A DNA stretch of 64,000 nt from Parietichytrium sp. I65-24A (lineage: Eukaryota; Sar; Bigyra; Thraustochytrida; Thraustochytriidae): positions 248,001 through 312,000 of the forward strand of contig BLSF01000043.1 in assembly GCA_012862575.1 (NCBI GenBank), read 5' to 3'. Shown here one piece after another: positions 33,101-40,400 of this stretch. A program made the position numbers and the translations under genes. The notes under the pieces were generated by a model. It was not told the origin of the DNA and did no database searches. It was given only the letters and a program-made list of their open reading frames with translations. How positions within the stretch are numbered: position 1 is the stretch's first letter; each line of letters opens with the position of its first letter.

Positions 33101-33777
33101 ATAGTATCCCTCTGAGCCGGCGATAACCCCTCATTGTCCCGTTTGAGCTCTGCGAGGAGCTGGGTGATGTTTGTCAGCTTGATGGGCTTGTATTTGAGGC
33201 ACAGACGCTCAACCTCTCCCATTGAAACATACAGCTTGCTTTCTGCCGCCGCTCCACCGGAAGGGTACTTACTTTTTGGGCTACTTTTCGGGCTTGCCTT
33301 TGGCGAGAAGCCCGCAGCTGCGACCCCTCTCGTGAAGGGTGCAATGTCGGGATGCTGATACAGGCTTTGGCACAGAATCACCTCTTTACTCTTGTCAAGG
33401 AAATTCATTTGGAGCAAGACCTGACGAAGCACCTGGTTCGGGATCTTCTGTTCGCTTTGGTCCATACTTGCAAGGCAAGCGGTAAGCACGTCGACCTTTA
33501 CGAATTCGCTCCCCAGCTCCTTCAGCAAGACTTTGCCCACCTGCACTCCTCGCTCATGCGCACCAGACAGAATATTTTTTACGCGCTCCCATATCAACTT
33601 CGACTGGCCCCTGCGCAGCAAATCGTGCGTGGGGACCTCCCTCACTTGCTTGGATTCTTCGAACACGACCTGACATCCGCCATCGTCGTTCACTTGCACA
33701 ATCTTCGCGTCCTTGTACGAGGTGCCTTCCCACAGCGCCTCCACTTGGTCATCCACATGAAACGTGGGGCCTCCCAT
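24166..33777 (-). CDS. Giant multi-EF-hand protein with Tudor-like, SAM and SPRY-like domains
   Basis: A 3203-residue intronless frame. An N-terminal Tudor/Agenet-like fold (FHVDDQVEALWEG...) is followed by a long array of EF-hands between ~390 and ~1990. I count about 16 loops. Canonical ones include DKDRNGLLDRQEF, FDIDHSGELTFDEF, FDKNLDGTITWEEF, FDQNGDGKITVTEF and IDESRDGVVDYHEF; others are degenerate. The pairs come in ~100-residue units with a shared leader (GVSLREAFDHFDVNKD). Two SAM-like domains follow (SWTVKQVKHFAEFC ~1644 and FWTVDEVARLASSL ~1767), then Tudor-like folds near 2075 and 2410, a SPRY-like segment near 2155-2275, and a C-terminal coiled coil (~3070-3170). The EF-hand layout recalls EFCAB6-type axonemal proteins, which would suit a flagellate. 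I take ATG 33777; the frame extends upstream only to a TTG. Function is inferred, not shown. Confidence 0.85.
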   Translation of the reverse strand: MGGPTFHVDDQVEALWEGTSYKDAKIVQVNDDGGCQVVFEESKQVREVPTHDLLRRGQSKLIWERVKNILSGAHERGVQVGKVLLKELGSEFVKVDVLTACLASMDQSEQKIPNQVLRQVLLQMNFLDKSKEVILCQSLYQHPDIAPFTRGVAAAGFSPKASPKSSPKSKYPSGGAAAESKLYVSMGEVERLCLKYKPIKLTNITQLLAELKRDNEGLSPAQRDTITSFVKEEGLGVSTEWKKDQVVKLCIKIGIAVPPESQAQQNSDSNEKTEANIASVVKLSHQKGVDCRELLESLEDEKFSGKVSYDKFLQTIRSIGVQVNEDAIKEALKKRFPGEDPAFVRYRDFFHIVCPEHWQIKKSIKGSERALAALAKLKALFQDAAASGTNLKQAFDFLDKDRNGLLDRQEFCTALQDLDIDLSIEETRTLMRLFEAEDTFQISYREFMNQVLAVEPKSLYALELAQLQSTLEKGLTNNIDWRDMFELLDVSFTGRLSAADVLGCVVRHGFNMDADRFTLLLESQEVLDENRDVDYAKFLCKLCPDAWLTSNGESERRRYVEEGFDNLCELIDASMKAGLSIEECFAHFDQRKDGYIDASQFQTGLQNLNWEMDSRRVRALMREFEDPDRNAVRFVEFKNVINLRVQQVKRLKEELFGAILKELPVARSFRQFDIDHSGELTFDEFVQALSELGIKVFVQDLPQLIKAKYRGARDSTILYQRFLKDTIDVDVLAPEAEPSVNEGKSAQSDGSESEEITNILSSLRTLIHLAYKEKGVSLREAFDHFDVNKDRYISRAEFVIGLRKLGIELTGKHLSELMKRFTCRENETMITLDQFFRLMARQQDDSRLSRKRREELLNNLRILMRDAQDRGINYRECFEHFDKDYSGTIDLREFRSGLERLGFNLSEDEAEALMDEFGTPHLDGQISYVNFLRMVGVQEEKAQSTRVLKRIQLALARLNASSESISAATRSVGSNQKLSTQAAAGNLLGSFSLRTAFSEFDVNKDGIISRSNFLNVLASADLALRESEFHILLRYLDPNSDGVVDFASFLELVEPEKVAGHLRAAAKTLHGYVIKRKMDKKTLLSTLQHFDIAASGIITRREFRCAVSALSFQLGRLELDILCDALDLFNDGRIHYEEFIRFVTPNSALARSLSHTILLGEKPRDEFDLLNAFNSGDPIDVLEADLQEFVAMAESLNIPLKETFRHFDKNLDGTITWEEFHKAMLELGFECTEEQLKTLLCRLKNVDKNEPLCNYDSNRMDYNALLKYWTSLKDGSKNKQVAKAVDKRTEKDILAQVKRLKKQLYVFLDESKNRGINFAEVFSHFDQNGDGKITVTEFELALQEIFTDDKDIDARVVKKFVSQIDESRDGVVDYHEFLGLRMKLNGQEPDEAKRLTWQSVFGSRRSQKEKLAAQACADSIVQLVLRRVEHEIENKGPIYLEVRKRLGTIVNKATFIVRNKVAAKEKRITSTSSAITSSGTEVVSDARDAGAHGHVEKVSEQSSKLSREKRMAIAERMHTAEMAAARMSEEATLRAEEAAHRNKMKTIEEDAVSYALSRIGGAIFFLSKSRALEFLQSIGLARLENRLTARDFKSFHQCYVFPINDDQKLEQALGTCSTIVARKVKRELLRLLSLSEFENNNKFAYSEFDPESWTVKQVKHFAEFCSVSPRRIEEFEIDGQALLELEPDEAIQELGFENELAVQMLLFRAAYLHSVVRKQSQLKITSSTSATRSAENETSAVKRSIGTIFQSIRLGPKVIPRPSSNAIEFWTVDEVARLASSLDLVDSEIRKLGVDGATLLELSDKEIEAELNYSGAMRERFRSAIEAVRQPPWMSLGTGPYFETRIAAGAPDSRMFGDEDCTSLIYQNERDKCSYIAAEREHQMWVHVGPALTKALEVSLRALKEENDDKERVARLENKRALMGERGRQIESAKAGQKDIARQEDITEEAEKIVAFVCNAAKAGLPVLTILRSHDTDGEGFLTWSQFEAAILELGYLISHLGLFRSSVQHALDRSESGKISIADFFSSCMNKADHHAPLFDSKLSESGIAFTTDGLVANLLVPARLDTKAAIPERIANPEQGCKVKVRFGGGSHKYEAVVLGPRDGGIFEVQYSGTGETDLVPSEWVEVVNDSLTLEATMKEKAFSLACSNMVFEKGTHLWSMQPVHINHQLVVGLSISLRGIHRFLGISSAGDLIFRGFTERRQRIISRVSKLSKKAAFAENEVLVLKLDLSAQELRVFKTREAVNQSVVFDELEPHDEIACIRFGPVYNAPETEKVRQMKEYLVGYSRETELALLGTIRGRQRHAPFSVVEGALMGLGLKCERVELEVFLRPFLNDSKERVDVLGLLEALNISSDVNWDSDGPNLGPKAGSQGVSPKYSPACLLLGLGDSVRWLRTESVHRKLKSNSVKIDDRVEVRYGGGSAWYKGVVVSSEKKEDGEFVYSVRYDDGDVEDMVAQQNLRVIEEEETVLPKRDRLVLRMFCRLLAYNIPKESTDEFRKRKRAERAGSSKVVLNGKVLSERTSKVVRISGADDEETGEVFDPLRAKLKPDQIGVDFRGSSFSNVGLVRQQELLKKRLNEPAAVNWTFTTNAQHTFFAPLAMEQQGSKLSKLTRPDVNGKDDKRNLIEEEWVPLGVIDIEKMDSFTSGEAGIPLTLRILKSEPGIYFRLCFMGILGSVSDEGQFTPMMAPVDPLKSVLSFVRTRVGGGYEYDVFSSLSENDETGHRASRFFLLSGALIAWDDSPESVSPEVAEFEESSTEAGHGSQNGAKVPVRVSRGTRFVKNHGRIVVLSEKKKNPRKDARKSRKPVNTSSAKREVRKVHEPRPPKPETPKTNNVQESSSTDTRVKLWRESDLSLDEKIVIERWVAYEGFNEIKKAKTIPSESGGRELYHDTETGTTYSSLFEFVYRKFPRRPWLEFGKRNGWLPSETERRSIRRWLRKSKLRQPDRLSNHQTLYQALCDLEPTKPWLDWEFGPLGGSQARGTLQKGRGALPTASPTRRGRSPVKRSPRAVSPSERSRRSPSPRHQNQIKIRQIGSPHNAAYVEPRQAQPSRDVVGEIHKLRQSLASNLAEYDAGYEDIVRSALEAELKTNAANARVERETIDAEARKLAKEQAARANAEEYLNWEREKQLRDAKKIEGLLTAAAQREEELREKSDLLAQKEADLNWANRISNLFPLKSGAEKNGLDDEWEEMLKKAKRR

Positions 33778-33885
33778 TGCGAGTGATCTCGAGCAATCGT
33801 CCCCACCAGAGACAGCTGGCCGACAAAACTCAATACAGACGGCGTGACTCGTCGCGCAAGAGTGGGAGAAGCAGTTCACCAATCA

Positions 33886-33909
33886 CTTGTCTGCTTGTCT
33901 ACTTGTCTG
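33886..33909 (+). repeat. 8-bp tandem array (CTTGTCTR x3) upstream of the EF-hand giant
   Basis: Three 8-bp units, 109-132 bp upstream of the ATG at 33777, followed by a degenerate fourth. Confidence 0.8.
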
Positions 33910-34080
33910 TTTGCCTCTTCCTGCGTTCCTCTTTGACAACTGTGCACCTATACAACTATACAACTTTCCGCTTTGGAAATTTTCGACACGGTTATCAAAA
34001 CTTAGCTCCCACCCAACCTCCACGCTCATTCACTGTCAGCCTCCGTCTCGTCTTCTTCTTCCAAAGAGCTCTCCTCTCTC

Positions 34081-34114
<34 letters not shown>

Positions 34115-34820
34115 GTCTGTCTCTCTGTCTCTTCCTGTTGGCACATGCGCTAAGCTACGGCACGCACAGTACAAGTCCTCCTGTCACAAAATCACAGAAG
34201 GAAACACCACCTGTCTCGCCTTACTCGCCGGCTACATCCTTCCATAGAACCAAGCGGGAGGAGGAAGGAGGAAAAGTTACCGTTTTGGGTCCTTCGGCTT
34301 TGGCTGAGTACGGCATTTCAAGAGTCTGGTAAGAGGGTGTTAGCGAGGAGGTGGTGGGCGCTACGGTGGGTCAAGAGTGAGCTAGCGTGGGCGTGTAAGA
34401 GGCGCGTTCCGGTGTGCACGAGCATTGACTGCGAGTACAGTAGCAGGCAGCAACGTAGCAACGTAGCAACATAGCAACGTGCGAAGGAAGAAAGGAAGAA
34501 AGGAAGTAAAGAAAGTAAAGAAAGTAAAGAAAGTGAGCAAGAAAGGAATGGAAGATTGGCTTCTGCGGAGTTGGTGCGCGACGATCGATAGGGAGCAAAG
34601 TAGCAGCAAAGGAAAGGAGAAGAGCAACAGGAGGAAGAGGCGCGCTCGATGGAGTCAAAGATTGGAGATGCTGCCATCTTCCGGGACAGGATGGAAGAAG
34701 TGCGTTGTTTGATTGGTAGCAGGTGTTTGCGCTGAGTCAGATTGGAGGAGGATGCTAACTTGTTGTGGTGTGTGGCTGCTGTTCGAAATTGGACGGCAGG
34801 GAGAGTCCTCTTCGCCGGAA
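33910..34820. promoter_or_regulatory. Divergent intergenic between the EF-hand giant and the ERICH2-like gene
   Basis: Holds a TC dinucleotide tract (34084-34130), an 8-bp GCAACGTA array x4 (34450-34481) and a 9-bp AAGTAAAGA array x3 (34504-34534). No conserved ORF. Presumably both promoters lie here. Confidence 0.5.
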
Positions 34821-35215
34821 ATGGACATGACGGAGGCAATGAAACATGTGAGTCAAGTTTGTTTGGGTGCAGAGTCGAGCGAGGGGTGAGCGGGATATTA
34901 ATGGTTGTGTCAACGCAGTTTTCAAGATTGATTCAGTTCAAGCAATACCGCGCTGCAAAGGTGGAGTGCAGGAGGCTGTTAAATCTGGAGCCCTACAACC
35001 CAATCTTACGCGAGTACGAGAAGGTTCTGTGCGAAGCAGAAGAGACCCTCGGGGAGGAAGAAGAGGATGCCGATGACAGTAGCGACGACGACGGCGAAGA
35101 AGAGGATGCGGCGGATGATGACGACGAAGAAGAGGAAAACGACTCTGACGAGGAGGAAGAGGACGCCAGTGACCTCTCCGATGCGAGCGACTCTGACGAA
35201 GGGAAGGCAGCGTGA
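34821..35215 (+). CDS. ERICH2-like small acidic protein (2 exons)
   Basis: Exon 1 is only 27 nt of coding sequence (34821-34847, MDMTEAMKH), ending at a GTGAGT donor. A 71-bp intron closes with CAACGCAG. Exon 2 (34919-35215) continues in frame with FSRLIQFKQYRAAKVECRRL and LNLEPYNPILREYEKVLCEA. This is a TPR-like helical hairpin resembling the C-terminal block of glutamate-rich protein 2 (an AxxLCxxILxxEPxNP pattern). The remaining ~55 residues are almost only Glu, Asp and Ser. Total 107 residues. Without the splice, the open frame upstream is unconserved, so I prefer the two-exon model. Its function is unknown in any species I can name. The 3' end is 85 bp from that of PdxT. Confidence 0.68.
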
Positions 35216-35300
35216 ATCATTCTCCACCAGGCCAAGAGCGAAAACATATTTTATTTCAACATCTGACTGTTTCTCTGTACACAAACGTAATTTTTAGCAA

Positions 35301-35778
35301 TTATGCCATGTAGCTCTTCACCATCTCGCTAAAGTACACGTGCCATTTTGGGTCCTCGGTGAGTTCCGGATGAAACGATGTGACGAGAATGTTTCCTTGT
35401 TTGGCAGCTACGATCGGAGTTTCCTCTTCAATGTGAGCCGATGCCTCACTCGATGTGCGATGCGGCTTGACGGTAGCGAGCACCTCAACAGAGTCCCCTT
35501 TGCGTGCGATGATCGGCGCGCGAATGAATACCCCCTTGTATGTCAGATCATCGCCTTGGAACTCGCCATGCAATTCGGCGGTGAAACTGCCAAGTTGCGA
35601 CCCAAAGTAATTGCGATGGACGAGAGCGTCGAATCCTCCGATAGTTTCCTGCCCTTCGAGCATCTTTCCAGTCAGCTCATTCGCCAGGAGGATCATCCCC
35701 GCGCACGTTCCCCAGATTGGCTTCCCACTGGCCACCCATTCCCTCAAAGGCTCAATCTTCGAACGCAACAACAACAGC

Positions 35779-35847
<69 letters not shown>

Positions 35848-36178
35848 TATTAGCAAAAGCGAAGACTGGAGCACATCACGACAAGTTCTTCGCGCTCTTT
35901 CACACGACCCTCCTTTCGTGAACATTTCTGCGTTCTGTCACAAAACTTACCAAGCCCCAGCGCCTCGCGATGAGCGAGATGGCAGTGCTCTCTCCTCCGG
36001 GAAGGACCAACGCATGCACGGCGTCCAGCTCCTCCACAGCTCTAATCTCTACTGCGCGAACGCCAATCTTCTTAAAATGCGCCACATGCTCCGCAAACGC
36101 ACCCTGCAACGCCAGCACTCCGATCACCAGCTCTGCTTTCTTCTCCGCCTCGTGAACCGCTCCTTCTCCGTGGCCCAT
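35301..36178 (-). CDS. PdxT/SNO glutaminase subunit of pyridoxal 5'-phosphate synthase (2 exons)
   Basis: PdxT releases ammonia from glutamine for PdxS/Pdx1 in de novo vitamin B6 synthesis. Exon 1 is 36178..35951 and exon 2 is 35756..35301; the 194-bp intron starts GTAAGT and ends TTCGAAG. The junction IARRWGL|IEPLREW is in frame and matches the family. The 227-residue product shows IGVLALQGAFAEH, LPGGEST (oxyanion region), the nucleophile Cys94 in GTCAGMILLA, and the His205/Glu207 pair in SFHPELTED, so the class-I amidotransferase triad is intact. The first ~20 residues are an unconserved extension. I start at ATG 36178; the longer frame starts at GTG. The intron is mostly a (GTT)n array on the sense strand. 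A minus-strand AATAAA lies at 35250-35255. The PdxS partner is not in the window. Confidence 0.93.
35779..35847 (+). repeat. (AAC)n microsatellite within the PdxT intron
   Basis: About 23 uninterrupted AAC units on the plus strand (GTT on the sense strand), with an interrupted run before it at 35766-35778. It ends about 20 bp from the 3' splice site, where a polypyrimidine tract would normally lie. Confidence 0.92.
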
Positions 36179-37427
36179 CCTCGCTCCTCGATTGCTAGTC
36201 GCGCTCCTCAGCCGGTGTTCCTGGACAGTTCCTCGACAATTCCTGGATCGTTGCTGGGACTGTGCGCGAGGACACTTTCGGCTATGAGAAACTCGCCCAG
36301 TTGGAACTCGACGCACATCATTCCCGCACGGTAAGGTTACCTACGCATCGCGTTAGTGCATCTGCGGACCACAAATCACTCCCACCGCTACGCGATCACG
36401 TAATTAGTCTTAATCCAACTGGGATGTTAGCCTGGGCAGCCAACGCAAACAGTAGTGAGTCGCACATGGCGTAGGGTAGAGTATGAATATGATAAACAGT
36501 AGAACGACGAATGGGGTGTGGTGACACATCCGGGTATAGTCGGGAGGGTGCCTTGCAGGAAGACGTTGGGAAAACAGCGAGGCGTAATGTCAATGCACTA
36601 TGACTTTGTGATTGAAATTTGAGTTTTTGAGCTCCTCGCAGGCGGCGTTTATCGCCGAGCTTCCACAGCCGCGTCCTCCACATTCCACATTCCACATTCC
36701 ACATTCCACATCCCCACTCCAAACGCCGACTCCGAACCACATTCGTCCATCTCAGATCCCGCTCTGGTCGCACCGTAGATGCATCGCACTGACTCCCACT
36801 CACCATACTCGCCTAGCATCCTTACCACAAACTCTAGCAGTGGCGGCGAACTTGGTTTGGAGTTGCGAGACAAGTGGAAGGGCGCGCGCGTGAGGCGGCG
36901 GAGGAGAACCGCGGAACCCGCAGCAGCGAGAACCCGTCGCGCGCGCTGGAGGGCCGAAGTGCTTGGGGGCTGGAGAACCGGAGGACCGGAGGACCGGAGG
37001 ACTGGAGGGCTGGAGAACCGGGGCGCTGACCAGTGGGGAACCGAGAGCCACTCAGTGCTGAGCGCTCGAGCGGCCGTCTGGAGACAGAGTTGGAGAGAGT
37101 GGGAAGCGCGCTTGAAGAGGGAAGAGCCGCGCGCGCGTTGTCTTTGTCGTTGTCTTTGTCGTTGTTTGTTGTTGTTGATGTTGTTGATGTTGTTGTGTTT
37201 GTGGAGTTTGGGCTTTCGCGCATGCAAAAGGCTGGGGAGGTTGGCTGACCGAAAAGGTTTCGAGCTCGTGAATTGCGGAAATTCGGTGAAATTGGTGAAA
37301 TTGGTGAAATTGGTGAAATTGGTGAAATTGGTGAAATTGGTCGATTGGTAGATGTTGGCTTCACCGAGTGGAACTGAGCTGGACTGTGCGCGTGCGTGAG
37401 CTCCTCGGCGGCGATCGGGAGCCGTGA
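36179..37427. promoter_or_regulatory. Divergent region between PdxT and the LRR/WW gene, rich in short tandem arrays
   Basis: Holds a 7-bp CCACATT array x5 (36678-36712), a GACCGGAG-type 8-bp array (about 36973-37018), a GTT/GTC-rich tract (37140-37200) and a perfect 9-bp GGTGAAATT array x6 (37285-37338). Long open frames across this region are products of the repeats and show no domain. Confidence 0.6.
37285..37338 (+). repeat. 9-bp perfect tandem array (GGTGAAATT x6)
   Basis: Six exact copies, ending 89 bp before the ATG at 37428. Confidence 0.95.
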
Positions 37428-40400
37428 ATGGATCGCGAAAGACGAAATGGTTGTGAGGCGAATGGGGACAGAAGGTCCTTCTTCGGAGGGTACCAGCGAC
37501 CCGAGAAGCGAGGGTCTGTTCCGGTGATTGGATGGAAGAGCGACGAGGAATTGGACGATATCTTGGAGGTGTCCAACAGTGCCGAGCGGCAGAGGAGAAA
37601 AGCAGTGGTGTGGACATCTCCCAAGCAGGATAGGAGGAGCCCCATCGCCAGAGCTGGCTTGGAGCAAGTGTCTCCCACGAGACCAAAAGATGGGGGAATC
37701 AACAGCGAGTCCGAGTCTTTCGGGGGCGGGGCGCAGTTTGGGGGTTACTCTACAAAGTTGGCTGTTGAACGTCCCGAGATCCCCAGTGTTGATGAGCTGG
37801 ACTTGGACGCGTTAGGCCGCGGGGACGATTCCTTGACCGCACTCATGGCGAAAAGCCCTAAGAAGAAGCTTCCCGAAATGGAGCCGCTGAGGAAGAGAGT
37901 CGCGCGCACTGCGTCTCAGCCAGAACTCTCCTGCACGTCACCCCCTCTGCCTACGCAGAACGATGAGGCGATTCGAAACCCGAATTACAGTCAGGCGATT
38001 CGGATTCTCGCGGATGCCGACATAGCTGCTCACACAGAAGGTGACTCACGTCGCGTCCTTCAATTTACTCAACCACCGAGCCCTTCCAAGATAGAAAGGA
38101 AGAGCTATACGGAATTGGTTGCTCAATTAAGCTCGCATGCAGCGGCGCGGATGGGTCTGGACGATGCCGCCGAGCAGTCAATGGTCTCAGCAGAGCTAGA
38201 GCGGGAATCGAAGCTAATTAGCATGGCCGTGGACAAGGTAAACTTGGTGCATCAAAAGCGAGCAATAACAAATGGAGTACCAGTAGGAGCTGCGTCTCTT
38301 GAGTCGATCGTGTCTCGAGTCAAGATACGTCAACTGGCACACCAAGGGGCGAGGAACAAGGGAACTCACACTCTTCCGGAGGACATTTCCTGGGCTCGAG
38401 ATCTTTTGGGTCGCGGAGATGATTCTAACGTCTTGTCAACCTATTCCAGCAATGTGAGACGAGCGTGTCTGAATGGCGAACTGGAGCTTACTGGTACCTA
38501 TATCACCGAAGACGAAATACAAATTTTGCTTACAGAGAAGCGCTTGCAACAGGTCCAAACACTGCGACTCGCTGGGAACAAATTGACGCAACTTCCTCAA
38601 GGCTTGGCGGTTTCGTTTCCCCACTTGAGAGTGCTTGATGCATCCCAGAACAGTATTGTGGCAATCGCCTCCGATTTGGGGAGCTGTAACGAGTTGCAAG
38701 TGCTTCGTCTCAGCTACAATAAAATATCGGTCGTCCAAGTTGAATATATGAAAGGGCTTCGAAACTTGCAGGAGCTTTATTTAAGTGGCAATGGTATTTC
38801 GAAGCTTGGGGAGGAGATCGAAAGCCTGACGTCTCTTGAACGTCTGGTCGCAGATAATAATCGCCTTGTCACTCTTCCAGGGACATTGCATCGCTTGCGT
38901 GCGTTGAAGGTATTGGATCTTGCCCACAATGCCTTGGAGACTCTTGCTTTCATCAGAGTTCGCGATGTGCCCAGCTATAACGCGAATGTACCTGCCGAGA
39001 CTGACTGGGAAGCCGTCACGGATCCAGAAAGCGGGGAAAAAATGTTCGTTCACAGAAAAACAGGTGTTGCTCGTCGCGCCTGTAGAGCCGAGTTGCAGCA
39101 ACATGCTTCCGACGATCAGATTTTCGTCGAAAGTCGTGATGTCATGCTTGATGAGTTCCTACAGCTGCGAAAAAAGCTAGCGACCCCGGATGACTCAACA
39201 TCAGAACATTCGAGCGACGGGCAGCCAAAACTGCTGCCAGGATGGGCTCAAGCGTTTGACGAGAGCAGCGGGCATCCATATTACTACAACAGCGAGACAG
39301 GGGAGTCGAGCTGGGAAGCGCCTTTGGACCTAACTCTGGATCTCAGTCGAATGAAGGGCGGCGAGCCCTCACAGAGTCCAAAGAAATTGCGGCGAAAGTC
39401 CATCGACCAGCGCGCTCGCCGTTCTTTGGCTTTGCAGGAAAGGGCTGAATGGATTTACTGGGTGAGCGCAGAGAGCGGAGAGACGGAATGGGGCAACTGC
39501 CTTACAAAGGAGATATGTATTGGGTCAGTCCCGCAAGAGCTTGACCACTGGTACAAGCTATCAGAGCTTGAGGTTCTCAAACTCAATTGCAATCGGCTGA
39601 CAGATTTTCCGGAAAGCTTGGCTAAACTCAGCAAATTAGAAAAGCTGGAAGCCAACCATAATCAGATTACTCGGCTCCCGGAGGAGTTTTTCCAGCTTGC
39701 GAATCTTAAGGTTCTCATGCTCTGCGATAATAGATTGAGAGTCCTTCCCTCCAACATTGGCAAGTGCTGCAGTTTGACCTGCCTTGGGTTGGGAGGAAAT
39801 CAAATTGAACAAATTCCGGATTCAATATCAGGTTGTAAAGATCTTGAAAGGCTCGATTTGAGCGGAAACCAGCTTCGGGAGCTTACTCCAACAGTTAGCC
39901 TTTTGACAAAGCTGAACGAAGTCCTGTTGCTCGACAATCCACAACTTTGCAAGCCGACTCTTCAGGTTGTCCGCCGTGGCTTGAAGCACATCCTGTGGGA
40001 TTGTCAGGAGCGATTGCGCCGCAGAGAGAAAGGCAACCCGCCACCCCCTGTGGTTCGTCCAGGTATTGGGGTCTCAGGAGAGCATTTGGTGATTGAAGGT
40101 GAATATCACATGGATATGGAGCGGGATTTAGATCGTGCGGAGAGCACTGGTATTCTTAAACTCCATTTTAAGAATCTGAGGTCTCTGCCAGAACGAGTCG
40201 CAAGAATGCCCAACCTCAAAGAGCTGCGAATTTCAGGCAATAACAATTTTGTAGAGCTCCCTCTCCACCTCACGCGACTTCAAGGTCTGCTCGTCATGCA
40301 GTTCGGATCAAATAAGATATCTGAGGTTCCAGAACTCGTGAGTTTCTGGAGCTCATTCAAACAGTTGGCAGAACTTGACCTTTCCGACAACTTGCTTGCA

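Noticed and set aside
33778-33882. 35-codon N-terminal extension of the EF-hand giant
   Set aside because: It starts at TTG and has no conserved residues; ATG 33777 lies directly before the Tudor-like fold.
35717-36334. 205-codon plus-strand frame with a poly-Gln run
   Set aside because: The Gln run is the AAC/CAA microsatellite in the PdxT intron. The rest is antisense of PdxT exon 1.
36649-37686. 345- and 277-codon minus-strand frames upstream of the LRR/WW gene
   Set aside because: They run through several tandem arrays (NFTNFT-type runs from the 9-bp repeat) and into the antisense of the LRR/WW gene. No conserved content.
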